Origin: Lampris incognitus
Lineage: Eukaryota; Chordata; Actinopteri; Lampriformes; Lampridae
Direction: 5' to 3'
Assembly: GCF_029633865.1 (NCBI RefSeq)
Contig: NC_079216.1
Coordinates: forward strand, 62,442,860-62,506,859
DNA: 64,000 nt
A program made the position numbers and the translations under genes. Position 1 is the stretch's first letter; each line of letters opens with the position of its first letter. The notes under the pieces are model-generated. The model was not told the DNA's origin, searched no databases, and saw only the letters and a list, made by a program, of their open reading frames with translations. Shown in pieces: positions 1-16,577 of this stretch.

Positions 1-5593
<5,593 letters not shown>

Positions 5594-5925
5594 AGGACTA
5601 GAAAGAATACAGCTACCCTAGAATTGACTGTCATTATATATATATTTTTGTACCTCATTTCAACCAAGGTCAAGAATACTACCTTTGTTCATCTGAAGGA
5701 AAAAAAAAAGAAAGTTCATTGTAGATAATTACGTAGCATACCCATTAGGTTGTTCTACGGTTGAGTTGATCTTCCATCTGATGCCTCCTTCATTATTCTG
5801 ACCCTCAATTTCCAAGGTTTTATTTTTATCATGAAGTACTGTAAACATTACTGCATTATGCCTTGGAAGACTGAAGCCTACAGCCATACATGTGCCAATA
5901 AACCTTCCTTGTTTGATCCTCCACT
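5594..5925 (+). other. idh2: IDH2 3' UTR with polyadenylation signal
   Basis: Sequence after the stop codon is AT-rich and contains a canonical AATAAA at 5897-5902, followed by a T/G-containing stretch. Cleavage shortly after about 5920 is inferred. Another AATAAA-like motif at about 5973 could give a longer form. Confidence 0.7.
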
Positions 5926-7023
5926 ATTCTCATACTTCAAATCGAACAACTGGGGAAACGGATTTAAAGGTAAATAAATTTTATTATTTTACAGTATTGT
6001 CTGGTACACAACATTGTACATACAGATCTATCAACATTATCTCAACACTGATGTCTAACAATACAGAAAGCCATTTAAATTTTAACATGTTGGTAGTTCC
6101 CCTTTTTCACCATCGAACCGTGATGGGATGAACACAAAGCGTAAGAATTCACAAAAATCGCGTTTTTATTTTGAATGCACTATATATCGACATTGCAGAT
6201 GGAGACCGTGTTTGCGGGTTATGTTTGAAAAGCTAAGCACTGGGAAGCTGAATATATTGAGCATTTCCCAAATCATTTTCCATGAGGTCCATGGCCCTGT
6301 CACATGTTGGGAGGTTGTCGTTCATCACTTTAGACCAGCGTACAGCGTGATGGATGGCATGCTCTTGCAGACACACAGGGGCACTTAATATTTCTGTCCA
6401 AGTATTTGGGACAATTCCTGTTGAAACCCATCCATGGAAAAAAAGGACCTGCAATAAGAATGCAGGGGTATGCATTGCTTTTGAAAAATGCAGTAGGCTT
6501 TACCTTGAAGGCCCGCACCGGGCACAAACACTGAAGTTTCTGGAGAGAAAAGCTGGATTGTGGTCTGTTCTCTGTGATAATCTTTTGGAGAAATCTACAG
6601 ATGAGTAGGGGGGGGGGGCTCAAATGTAATTAGATGAGGTCTGCCATTGGGCCCCATGAAAGCCATTGTCTTGGCTCAATACAGCACTAAGAAAAATAGA
6701 CTGGTCCTGCCCTTATTTAACACTGGCAAAAGGTTGATCCAATTCTTTGGTAAAGGCATCTAAAATTAGAAGGTTGTTTTGATTTTGTTTTCATTTGTGT
6801 CTTAACATTCCACAGCAACAATTACATTCATAGACTAGGGGTCAAAACAGGGAAACTCAGAAACTTAAAAAACTCGAGACTGGTCACAACAAGTGGCCCT
6901 CAGTGCAGTGCACCGATCACAGTACCAGCCGCCACACAGGGCCGATACATCTCTGTACAGTAACACACAGTAATCGTTGACTTGCGGATCCCACGGTATT
7001 CGGGTCATCTCGCACACCTCCGT
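5926..7023. other. Convergent intergenic stretch between IDH2 and ZNF710
   Basis: No coding sequence was recognised. The stretch holds AT-rich unique-looking DNA that may include the distal ZNF710 3' UTR. On the - strand further AATAAA motifs occur near 5985 and 6166, which could end a long ZNF710 transcript and make the two 3' ends overlap. Confidence 0.4.
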
Positions 7024-7029
7024 TTTATT
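7024..7029 (-). promoter_or_regulatory. znf710: Candidate ZNF710 polyadenylation signal
   Basis: The + strand reads TTTATT, i.e. AATAAA on the ZNF710 strand, about 530 nt after the stop codon at 7559. It is the first canonical signal noted downstream. Its use is inferred, not shown. Confidence 0.4.
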
Positions 7030-7558
7030 TTTATCACAGTATAAATCAGAAAGTGAGGAAAAATGACATTTCGTTTACTTCCGTAACTTTGTAAGCTTTG
7101 GCAAAGTGAAATGGCTAAAACCTGATCAGCTCTCCCACCTTGGTGTACCCCAGGAGACTCACTTGGAGGAGACCAGGATTGTCTGGATAAGTACACGCTT
7201 TGTTTAAGCTTACTAAACAATTCCCTATAATTTAGGCTCGCGGGATGTTCCTGTTGTTATTGTTCCTTTTACTGAACGCCAGGTATTTTGTGAGAGTGAG
7301 TCCTCTCTTGCCAAATACTATATATTTTTTTCAGTAGGTTCGTATGGAGTTACGCCGGATGTCTACATTTCCAAATAGCAGAGCATAAGGAGCGGTTCCA
7401 GTGCATACGAGTGTGCAGATTCTGCAGGGTTACTTAATGCCCTTGAAGAACAATCCCAGGACGGTGCCTTTCACAGACCCCCAAAAATATCACATTGCCT
7501 CCTTTTTTTTGTATTATTAGTTCACACTTAAACTAAATTTGAGGTCATTTTAAAAAAT

Positions 7559-7783
7559 TCATGCAGTGTTATATCGCCCACCTCCCTTCCCATAGCTGCT
7601 ATAATACTCCATTTCAGAGAGTTTCGCAATGTCTGGTGTGTTGTTGCTCGCACGGTTCTCTCGCTCGCTGAATTCAAAGCTCTCCTCTTCGTAGTCCTCT
7701 TGGCCCTCTACGTCTTGGGGGGCTTCTGATGGAGGAAGCACAAAGGCACGCATAAAGTCCACCATTTCCTCAGTAGCACACTG

Positions 7784-7814
<31 letters not shown>

Positions 7815-7869
7815 GCTTCACTAAGGACAGTCGATTGCTCCTCCTCTTCTGCTCCCATATCACTCTCCA
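7559..7869 (-). CDS. znf710: ZNF710 last coding exon with in-frame VC repeat
   Basis: The acceptor is tgtctctatcag. Phase 1 entry gives VESDMGAEEEEQSTVLSEA, then (Val-Cys)n encoded by the GT microsatellite, then FQCATEEMVDFMRAF and an acidic tail ending MEYYSSYGKGGGRYNTA. Human ZNF710 also ends in an acidic tail with a Met-Ala-Tyr-Tyr-type motif. The alternative acceptor at 7780 would enter in the wrong phase and stop after three codons, so reading through the repeat is the best-supported model. Confidence 0.75.
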
Positions 7870-10800
7870 CTGATAGAGACAGGCATGTCTAATCCAGTCA
7901 CTGCTATATTTACTAAATACACAGCGAGGGAGTGAGAGAAACATCAAAACACTTGGCCACCAGATTACAGTACACGCTGAGTCGAAGTGCATTAGTGGCA
8001 AAGTGAGACTGACACAGGTGCAACGTGGAGCTCACCATGCAGTCCTGCTGAGAAACTCGGCTATCGGACACCAAAATCACAAACGTCATCCCCAAATGTC
8101 ACGTCATGTCTTTTTGTTTGTTTTTGTTTCTTAAAAGGTGCACAAAAAAAGGACTCCATGAAGGTTATTCACCTTGTCCTTCTATAGAGGCTTCCAGGAT
8201 TCCATGTTTGACCTTCATGTGTCGGCTCAGGTTGCCCTTCAGGTTGAACTTGCTGGTGCAGTAAGGACACTTGAAGGGCTTGCTGCCAGCATGGAGGTGC
8301 ATGTGGCCGAGGAGGTTATACATTCTGTTGAAAGACTTCCCGCACACCTGGGAGGCAAGAGAACAGCGGTCAGTACCCCTGCCAACCCTCTTAAGTACAA
8401 CCGCGGCCAACTTGTTCACTTCCGCCTCCGCTCACCTTGCATTTGAAGGGCTTGACCGGCAGGTGGACGATCATGTGGGTTTTGAGCGTCTGTTTCTGGA
8501 CGAAGGTCTTGAAGCAGACGTGGCACTGGAAGGGCCTCACGCTGGCATGGATCAACATGTGCCTCTTCAGGTTTGCAGAGAGAGTGAACTCTCGGGAGCA
8601 CACGTCACACTTGAACTCTTTCATGCCCTGGGAAAACAGAAGCGTCCGGGCCTTTTATAATTAATTGAGTTACATACACATTCAGAGGAAAACGTGAGAA
8701 GATCTCATGGAGATTAGCATACAAGGAGTAGGCCACGTGGTGTAACGAAGGGGGAACTACTGAAGTCGGGAGAGTTACTGTTCAACGGGCCAAACTACTA
8801 CACAGAGTGATGAGCGAGAGCGTTGTCATGCAAGCTTTCGATCCGCACTCAGCTGCTGAGACATACAGCAGAGAAGTCCAGCGATAGGCGGAATACAAGT
8901 TTTAACAATATCAACACAGACCACTTAAAAAAAACTAAAGCCAGTATCATGAGGAGAGAAAAAAAAACACGATTTTTTTTTAATACATACTGAGACAAGG
9001 ACTGTATTTAGAATAAAATGGAGAATTGGTTTAGAATGATTCATCAGCGAGAAAGGGAAGTAAATCTGTGAACAACGCACAAAACGAAATGCATGCAAGT
9101 TTGGGGGTGAGCAGCACACAAAGACTCAAGGCCTCTGAAGGGTATGTTTACAAAGCAGCTGGGTTTGGGTAAAAAACAAAAAGAGGCTGTCAAGCGAGTA
9201 TGCAATGTACTGCCAATCAGTTTTAATATCTTACTAGAAACACAATAGACCTCCTAAATGGTAATTATGTGTTTTTCCATTTCAAGCCATAGCTTTGTGG
9301 GTTTGTGGGCACTACTTTGCTTAGAGGAGCTGATTACTTTACTTAGAGGAGCAGATTACTTTACTTAGAGGAGCAGATTACTTAGAGGAGCAGATTACTT
9401 TACTTAGAGGAGCAGATTACTTTGCTTAGAGGAGCTGATTACTTTACTTAGAGGAGCTGATTACTTTACTTAAAGGAGCTGATTACTTTACTTAGAGGAG
9501 CAGATTACTTAGAGGAGCAGATTACTTTACTTAGAGGAGCAGATTACTTTACTTAGAGGAGCAGATTACTTTACTTAGAGGAGCAGATTACTTTACTTAG
9601 AGGAGCTGATTATACTCTTGTGAGACCTGGTTCTTGCTTTTAAACACACAAGTGGAGGTACAAAATGAGGCACATCGTTTGGTTTCAGTACCTTAATTGC
9701 GAGGGCGTGCGCTGCCAGTACCTTGTGAGTGAGAGCGTGTTGCCGGAGGTGGTGGATCTGGACAAACTCCATACCACACTCGGGACAGACATAGGGCCGC
9801 ACATTCTGATGTTTCATCAGGTGGTTTTGGAGCTGGCTGCGGTACGCAAAGGACTTGTGGCACTCCGTGCACTGGTAGGTCGTGGGTCCCTGATGGCTAG
9901 TCAGGTGGCGCTTCAGGTGCGCGTAGGTTGGGAACTCCATGCCACACTGGGAGCAGACGTGGCACTGGCCGTTCTCGTGCTTGTTCTCATGGGTCCTCAG
10001 CTCGCTAGGGTAGGCGAAACCACGTCCACAGAAACGGCAGCTGTAGGGTTTGACGTCCGAATGCTGCAGCATATGCCTCTTGAGGTGGCTGGTCTGGGTG
10101 AAGGCCTTCTCGCAGACGGTACACTTGTGCGGCCGGGTCCCCTGGTGTGTAAGCAGATGGGTCTGGAGGTGGCTTGGCTGCTTGAATAGCTTGCCACAGT
10201 GCAGGCACTCATGAGGCTTAATCCCATTGTGGCCCAGGATATGAGTGACAAGGTTATATTTGGACGTGTAGGACTTCTCGCACATACGGCACTTCCACCG
10301 CTTTAGGCCCTCTCCCACGTCCACGCAATACGACTCATCAATCTGGACGTTGATGTCCAGGCGGTCTATCTGCATGCGCCTGGCGAGGCCCTCCGGGTCT
10401 GACCACAGCATGGCCTGGCCGTTCTCCTCGTACTCTCCTGGCATGGCCATGTCATTGGACTCGTAGGCCACCTCGCTGGACTCGTAGTAGCGGTTCATCA
10501 GAGGGCTTTCCGTCCCTCCTCCGGTCTTGAGGTTTAACGCCTCTTCCTCCTCTTCCTCCACGACCAGCTCTTCTTCTTTTCCGTCTCTTTCCCTGCCCAT
10601 ATTCTCTCCCTGCTCCTGCTTGGGCTGCCCTTCTGTCTGCTGACCGGATGGATCCCTGACACACACGAGACAGCTCCCGCATGCCTTCTCCTGTTTGAGG
10701 GAACCCAGTTGGGTGGCCGTATCATCTGACTTGCAAGAGCTTCGACTATGGCCCGTGTGGAGGCAGGAGGGAGGGGTGTCGGACTCCAGGTGCTCGCCTT

Positions 10801-11173
10801 TAATCTGAGCCTGCGGACTGGGGACTTTGTGCGGGCGGTCCTGCGGTTCTCCATCGTTCCTGGGCCTCCTGGTCCTACCGCGCGGCCCTGGCCGCCTCCT
10901 TTCACTGCTGTGCGGCTGGGCCTCTCGCTCCCTGGCAGGTTCAGCCAGGTAGTCGCCGTTAGCCCCGATCAGTTGATCGGCGTACTCGTACTCCATGGCC
11001 TCGGGCGGGGGAGGCGGGCACTCCCGTGGCTCTCCCATGTAGAAGCCGTTGGGAGCAATGGTGGCCCCAAAGATCTCATTCTGGGAGATGAGGCCCAGGA
11101 CGGCAGCCTGGGCCAGAGACAGTACCACTACAGGCTCCGTTTGCGTGCCCACATCCACTTGGCCCTCAGACAT
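7559..11173 (-). CDS. znf710: ZNF710, 11-finger C2H2 zinc-finger protein
   Basis: A predicted nuclear DNA-binding transcription factor. Coding exons are 11173-9722, 8627-8436, 8347-8173 and 7869-7559, all with GT-AG introns. Together they give 709 residues, against about 664 in human. The N-terminus contains DVGTQTEPVVVLSLAQAAVL and then NEIFGATIAPNGFY, the conserved ZNF710 opening. A low-complexity acidic/basic middle follows (poly-Glu near residue 210), then LDINVQIDESY and a continuous array of 11 C2H2 fingers. Seven fingers are in the first exon and two in the second. The tenth is split across the second intron and the eleventh is in the third exon. The start chosen is the Met of MSEGQVDVGTQTE, 39 nt inside its exon; a non-coding 5' exon must lie upstream. 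Convergent pairing with IDH2 matches human 15q26 and supports the identity. Teleosts may carry two copies; which paralogue this is cannot be told. Confidence 0.95.
7787..7814. repeat. CA/GT microsatellite inside the ZNF710 reading frame
   Basis: Fourteen CA units on the + strand read as GTG TGT codons on the - strand, giving nine alternating Val and Cys residues. Length changes that are not a multiple of three nucleotides would shift the downstream acidic tail out of frame. Confidence 0.85.
8173..8347 (-). CDS. znf710: ZNF710 third coding exon (fingers 10-11)
   Basis: The acceptor is cttgcctcccag before GTGTGCGGG. The exon encodes VCGKSFNRMYNLLGHMHLH and YCTSKFNLKGNLSRHMKVKH, then a short variable tail ILEASIEGQ. 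It ends in phase 1 before gtgaat, so the next exon must start in phase 1. Confidence 0.93.
8436..8627 (-). CDS. znf710: ZNF710 second coding exon (fingers 8-9)
   Basis: The acceptor is ctgttttcccag and the donor gtgagc follows AAATGCAAG. The exon encodes GMKEFKCDVCSREFTLSANL through KTHMIVHLPVKPFKCK, i.e. fingers 8 and 9 plus the first Cys of finger 10. It is 192 nt and phase 0, almost identical to the vertebrate protein. Confidence 0.94.
9312..9613. repeat. 22-bp minisatellite in a ZNF710 intron
   Basis: About 13 head-to-tail copies of a 22-bp unit (core CTTAGAGGAGCAGATTACTT) occur in the intron between the first and second coding exons. Some units use CTGATT instead of CAGATT, and some lack the ACTTTACTT part and are shorter. 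It lies about 110 nt downstream of the first coding exon's donor. Confidence 0.92.
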
Positions 11174-11212
11174 TTTGGGGTAGCTCCTAGCCAGACGGCT
11201 ACTCTCCTCCTC
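9722..11212 (-). CDS. znf710: ZNF710 first coding exon (ATG at 11173)
   Basis: The exon begins at 11212 after a tttcttttcag acceptor. Thirty-nine nt of 5' UTR (open in frame) precede the ATG at 11173-11171. It encodes the conserved N-terminus, the acidic middle and fingers 1-7, from WKCRMCEKSYTSKYNLVTH to YVCPECGMEF..HALTHK. It ends at ACAAG before gtactg. Linkers between fingers are TGEKP-like only in part (TRPHKC, VKPYSC), as in vertebrate ZNF710. Confidence 0.94.
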
Positions 11213-11797
11213 CTGAAAAGAAACACAACAGGTCAGGAAAAAAACAGCTTGCACCGAAGACAATTATAGATCCATGTTATTTTTTTTTTGGAAAATTTTC
11301 TTTAAAAAAAAAAAAGAAAAGCGTCTCGCAAAGCATTTCATTACGTGATCTTTGCACCCTTACAATGACCTCATGAAGTTTTGTTTTTGTACGGCGATTA
11401 ACAATAATCCAACCAGACAGTCATTACAACTCCGAATTTGATCCCGACACCGAAGGCTACGTGTGACGCTCCTCCTCTGTGACTCCAGGAGGGAATTTGC
11501 AGGCTGTTTTTTAGCGTTGGCCTGTGAAAGCCGCATTCTGACTACGCCTTGTTTCATTGCTCCGAATCCAGAGGAGAGCATTAGATGGGAGAGATAAGTC
11601 AGATCTGTGTTAGCGCCCTGCTTCCTTCCTTGACAGGCTGTAGAATAATAAAGAATAGAAAAAGGGATGCAGGTCCAGCCAGGAAGTTGACTTCCGTGGA
11701 CTGTCCTCGGCACTTCCTGTGGGGTCCGGCGGGGGGGGTGGTGGTGGTGGTGGAGGTGGCCGGCGGCCCGTAGCTGACCGGGTCGGCTCATCACTGG

Positions 11798-11800
<3 letters not shown>

Positions 11801-11864
<64 letters not shown>
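11801..11864. repeat. (CT)n microsatellite
   Basis: An uninterrupted run of about 32 CT units. Confidence 0.97.
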
Positions 11865-11867
<3 letters not shown>

Positions 11868-12543
11868 CCCCCATTCATGAGGAGCAGAGTCTACAAACGC
11901 AGACTCTCTCTGTGGCGTTCTCCGCCGCGCCTGCCACACAGGTCTCCCTCAATAAGATGATATATGCTGCCGGGCGGGCTCATATCCATAACAAACACGC
12001 CACCGAGATCCGAGCTCAGCCCCCCCCCCCCCCCCCACTCTGGACCCAGGCAAGTGGCGAGCTGACATAACTGTGTGGCTGGGGAATAAAAGTGTCGCGG
12101 ACTCACAAACACATGTTTACCGCGGCTGTCTGAGAAAGCGGGGGGGTGGGGGTGGGGGTTGGGGGGGGGGGCGACACTGAGGGAGAAACCGCCGTATCGC
12201 CAAACTGTCACTCCGCGGCGAACAGGAGGGAGGAGGGAGACCGGGACGGCTCGCTGAGTGTATCTCTCGGGCTTGTGTCTTTGCAAAAAAAAAAAAAAAA
12301 AAAAAAAAAAATCTAAGATGGTTGGGAAAATGTATGAAGAAGAAGCTGTGACCCCCCCACACACCCCCCACCCACCCCCCACGAGTCTCTGTAAGCACCA
12401 CAGGGGCTGCACTCTAGTACTATACGGTACCGGCAGGAGCTGCTCCCCTATCCTGACACAACACTGATGGGAGAAGAGAAGGACGAGTGGATGGACAGGA
12501 GGGGGAAGGAAAGGAGGGCTAGGGACTAGATAAAGAGAGAAAG

Positions 12544-12820
12544 GTGTGTGTGTGTGTGTGTGTCTGTGTGTGTGTGTGTGTGTGTGTGTCTGTGTGTGAG
12601 ATGTGGGGAAGGGGGAGCAGACCTGGATGCCCTGATAACCACGTCATTTATAATTACGGCTTTTAAAGTAGTCAGACAGAGACAGACTGTGTGTTTTTGA
12701 GAAAGAAAGGCAGGAGACTGCGTGTGTATTATAAAGTGTGTGTGTGTCTGTGTGTGTGTGTGTCTGTGTGTGTGTGTGCGTCTGTGTGTGTGTGTCTGTG
12801 TGTGTGTGTGCGTGCGCGAG
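12544..12820. repeat. GT-rich microsatellite cluster
   Basis: Two interrupted GT arrays (12544-12598, 12737-12820) contain periodic TCTG interruptions. Confidence 0.93.
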
Positions 12821-13250
12821 TGAGAGAAAGAAGAGAGGGAGGAGGTATAGAGAGAGAAGGAGAAAGGGCTGTGGGCGGGGGAGGGAGAGAGAAATGAGAT
12901 GGAGGGGCTGAAAGATAAAGAAAGAGGGGGAGGAGGAGGAGGAGGAGGAGGAGGGGAGAGATTGAGTGAGCATGTGAGAGGAGGGAAGAGAGAAAAGGAA
13001 AAGGAGCGGGAGGGGCGTGGGGTGCTTCTGGGGGGGGGGGCAGCCGTGAAGACAGAGTGAGTGAGTGAATGAGTGAGAGAGAGAGAGAGAGAGAAAGGGG
13101 AAAGAGGGAGGGGAGGAGAGAAGAGGAAGAAGAAGAGAAAAAAAAGGACAGCAAAATGAGAGGCTGACAGAATGAAAGAGAAAGAGACAAATGACAAGGG
13201 GAGAGGGAGAGGGAGGGGGAGGAGGGGGGGGAGGATAGTAATTGCAAGAC
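12821..13250. repeat. Purine-rich tract (+ strand)
   Basis: Over 400 nt of almost unbroken A/G on the + strand, including GAG triplets at 12928-12955 and GA runs at 13075-13095. The sequence has strong polypurine/polypyrimidine asymmetry. Confidence 0.9.
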
Positions 13251-13723
13251 TCTGTACTTCCACATTCTGAAGTTGCGGGCGAGAGACACCTCGGGACAAG
13301 ACACAGACGACATGACAAAACAGCACGAGACATGTGGCGGAGACGGGCGCACACAGCACTTCGTCTACTCTCCTCCTCTGTGAAGACAGGAAAAGACGTC
13401 CCCACTTCCCACTGCGGCGGGCGAGCGCATGGGAAAAGTAATCTAGCCTCTGTCCGTGCAGACACACAGCGAGAGAGTGAATGGCTCATGAACAACACAA
13501 CACAACACAACACAACAGCAACAGCCTGGAAACTAGTTCCCCGGCGGCGGCGGCGGCGGCGGCGGTGGAAACGGTGTCCGTCCCCGGGCTACAGACTCAC
13601 CACATTGTTCCTGGAGTGATGTTTGAGGTGTTTGAGGGATCTCATCCTTCAGGAGAAATGAGTAGAGTGAAAAAACCCAGCTCCTATTTATATCTGCCGG
13701 AGAGCGGGGCGGTCCCACGGCTC

Positions 13724-13765
13724 ATCCTCCTCCTCCTCCTCCTCCTCCTCCTCCTCCTCCTCCTC
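13724..13765. repeat. (CTC)n trinucleotide repeat
   Basis: About 14 CTC units. Confidence 0.95.
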
Positions 13766-14184
13766 TACTGTTGCTGTTATCAGAACTGACTGTGCCTGCC
13801 CCCCCCCCACCACCACCACCACCACCCCCCACCGCCCCCCCCACCCCACCACACACACACACACACACAGTATCACCCCACTTCTTTCTCTCCCTCCCAC
13901 CCTCTCCCTCCCACCCTCTCCCTCCCATCTCACTTCTCTTTCTCCCTCCTCTTTTCTCTCTAACAAACACACGCGCGCACGCGCACGCACGCACGCACAC
14001 ACGTCTTATCTCCCTTTCTCACTACACACAATTCAGCATGACCCTTCAACACACATTTCTCTTTAAGGCACACACAGGGGGAGAGAGAGAGGGGGGGAGA
14101 GGGGGAGAGAGGGGGGGCTCTATCTTCTCTTGATCGCACTCATACTTTGCATTTCCTTTTCGTGAGCGCGGTGCGCAAATCGGA

Positions 14185-14192
14185 CAACGCAC

Positions 14193-14239
<47 letters not shown>

Positions 14240-14395
14240 AAATAAAATAAATACACGTGCGTGTTCTCGAGACGTATGTGCAGGCGTACGTACAAGAGGA
14301 TGAGCACGCGCACACAAGCACCGCTTTACACACACACACAGACACACACACACACACACAGAGACGCACACAGACACACACAGACTTCGGGTGGA
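14185..14395. repeat. AC microsatellite cluster
   Basis: An AC array at about 14187-14235, followed by interrupted CA/GACA repeats at 14325-14390. Confidence 0.92.
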
Positions 14396-14536
14396 GGTGT
14401 GTCTGTCAGTCGCAGTCAGACAGATAGTGCCGGAGATACGCCGAAATTTCAACTTTGCGGAGAGCGGCGCGGAGTTTTGCCGCCTTTGTTTGTGATTTAA
14501 ACTAATTAAGCGGCGAGACGGCCCGAAGTGCACGAG

Positions 14537-15327
14537 TCTCTGAGAGATTCAGGAGGAGGAAGAGAGAGAGAGAGAAAAAAACAAAAAAACACACTGAGTG
14601 ACAAAAGAAAAGAGGAGGAGAAAGAAAGGAGAGAAAAGCAGTTAGGAAAGAGGGAGGGAAGGAGACAGACGTGGGGGAGAGAGAATAAGGAAGAAAGAGG
14701 CAGAGGGAGGGGGAGCCGAGCGGAGTGGAGGAAGAGCAGGGGGGGGGGGGTGGGGGGTGGGGGGGTGCGTGTGCGCGCGTGTGTGTGTGTGTGAGAGACA
14801 GAAAGAAAAAGAGAGAGGAAAGAGAGCTGTGGGGTGGGGGAGGGAAGAAGAGAATGCAGCAAAAAAGGAGGAAGAAGGGAAAGGAGAGACGGGGGAGGGA
14901 GGGCCGAGGCATAAGAAAGGATGTGGCAAAAGAAAGAGAAAGAGAGAATAAAAGAAAGAGGAAAAAAAGAAAAGAGAAAGACGGGAGGGAGGGAGGGAGG
15001 GAGGGGGGAGCAGCGGAGAGGGTGTGGGGATGGGAAGAGAGATAGAGAGGGAGGGTTGAAAGAAAACGCAGTGAAAGAGAAGAGGAGGAGGAGGGAGGGG
15101 GGGGGAGAGAGAGAGAGTGGGGGCTGGAGGAAAGAAGGAGAGAGAAAAAAGAGAGAAGAAAAAAGGGGGGATGGTGGAGTGTGAAAATAAAAAAGAAGAG
15201 TCCATCAGTAAGAGAAAGGGGGGAAGGTGCAGAATGATGGGTTGGGGGGGGAGGGAGGGGGTGTGTGTGTGTGGAGGGGGGGGGAGAGCAAAGGGAATGG
15301 TGAGAGGAAAGGAGATAGAGACAGAGT

Positions 15328-15358
<31 letters not shown>

Positions 15359-15412
15359 AGGGAGAGAGACAGAGAGACAGAGAGAGAGAGGAAAAAGGAA
15401 AAACAGCAAGGG
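14537..15412. repeat. 875-nt polypurine tract
   Basis: Nearly all bases on the + strand are A or G over almost 900 nt, broken mainly by short GT runs near 14765-14795 and 15260. It includes tandem GGGA and GA arrays (14990-15010, 15328-15350). Long reading frames on both strands here are compositional artefacts. Confidence 0.93.
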
Positions 15413-15689
15413 AAGACATTAACTATTGAACTTCCAGATTTCTTTCGGGCTGTGTGGAGAAGCAGTGCGGCGCAGTACCTGCGGGTGGAGGCGGTCCGTG
15501 GCCGAGCCGGTCCTGGTCATGAGACAGGTAACGCGCCGTTGTAGCCCAGCTCGCCTCACCTACGACTAGTCAACACCCTGGCATCCCCCGAAAAGTGTTA
15601 CTACCACCGCACACACACACACACAAACACACACATATATATACATATCACACAAATAAATAAATAATGATATACATTATATATGTATT

Positions 15690-15724
<35 letters not shown>

Positions 15725-15867
15725 ACAGGCGAAGGCGGACAGCATTATATGGGCACATGCCGAACCCAAGTGTAGGGGCCGTGCATAAACATTTCCTGCT
15801 AAATAACAGGAAAGGGCAAACCTTGAAATCCTTGATCAATCATCAGCGGCTGGGAGTGCTGTGAGAA

Positions 15868-16130
15868 TGAGAAAGATAGAGAGAGAGAGAGAGAGTGGAG
15901 GGGAGGGGAGGGGAGGGGAGGGGAAGGAGAGATAGGGAACGAGAGTGAGCGTGAGGAGGAGGGGGGGGGGTTGAGTGAGGGTGTGAGCGAGGAGGAGGAG
16001 GAGGAGGAGGGAGGAGGAGGGGGGGGAGATAGCAGGAAGTCGAGGGAGAGAATGGAAGAGAAAATAGAAGGAGAGCAGGGGAAGAAACAAAGAGATAAGA
16101 GGCGGAAAGACAAAGAAACCACATGGAAGA
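15868..16130. repeat. Third purine-rich tract
   Basis: GA repeats, then four to five GGGGA units (15897-15925), then GAG triplets (15985-16010). Same strand asymmetry as the tracts upstream. Confidence 0.88.
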
Positions 16131-16299
16131 AACAACCAAGGGACACGTACATAAAACAACACAGAACGAGCCTATAGGGAGAATAAAGGAGACGCAGACA
16201 ACAAAAGTTTTTTGGGGGGGGGGTGGGAGGGGGGTTAGGGGGGGGGGTGGGGGGTATACGCTGGCTCCTCTCCAGGCCCAAATCTTCACAACACCGAAA

Positions 16300-16530
16300 C
16301 CTGCACGCCCGTCCATTCACTCGGCGCGGTATTCGCGCGGCTAGCGCCGCGGCCAAGCTAGCAGCGTGGGGGGAACGCGACGCGGCGAGTGATGAAAGTC
16401 CGACTTCGCTCATTTCTGGTGTTTCCGCAGGTTTCTACACGTACGAGCCGGCGGGGGGAAGTGAGCCGTGGCCGGCCGCCGCACGGCGAAGCCAAAAAAC
16501 CCTCGGCCGGCATCTCGAACGCCAGTGTGA

Positions 16531-16577
<47 letters not shown>

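Larger units (their letters stand above)
11213..14530. other. ZNF710 5' flank/intron, low-complexity block 1
   Basis: No conserved coding sequence was found. The block contains a CT run (11801-11864), poly-A (12285-12311), GT arrays (12544-12598 and 12737-12820), a purine-rich stretch (12821-13250), a GCGGCG run near 13547, a CTC run (13724-13765) and AC arrays near 13850 and 14190-14235. A - strand sequence GTG|GTGAGTC near 13598 would fit a splice donor of a non-coding ZNF710 exon, but nothing else supports it. Confidence 0.6.

Noticed and set aside
7780-7815. A 34-nt intron removing the GT repeat in ZNF710
   Set aside because: It is far below normal vertebrate intron length and has no branch point or pyrimidine tract.
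9312-9613. CRISPR-like regular repeats
   Set aside because: Units are directly adjacent with no spacers, in a vertebrate intron; it is a minisatellite.
9665-10189. 174-codon + strand frame
   Set aside because: Shadow of the zinc-finger array; repeated finger codons keep the opposite strand open.
10748-11269. 173-codon + strand frame
   Set aside because: It is antisense to the conserved ZNF710 exon and has no family similarity.
12526-13513. Long overlapping frames of about 290-310 codons on the - strand
   Set aside because: They translate the purine/pyrimidine tracts and GT arrays into Ser/Pro/Leu/His runs; no domain or codon structure supports a gene.
14502-15419. 305-codon - strand frame
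   Set aside because: It lies entirely inside the polypurine tract; low-complexity artefact.
15420-15545. Possible exon ending in a CAG|GTAACG donor on +
   Set aside because: A single splice-like motif with no coding conservation; it cannot be told from chance.
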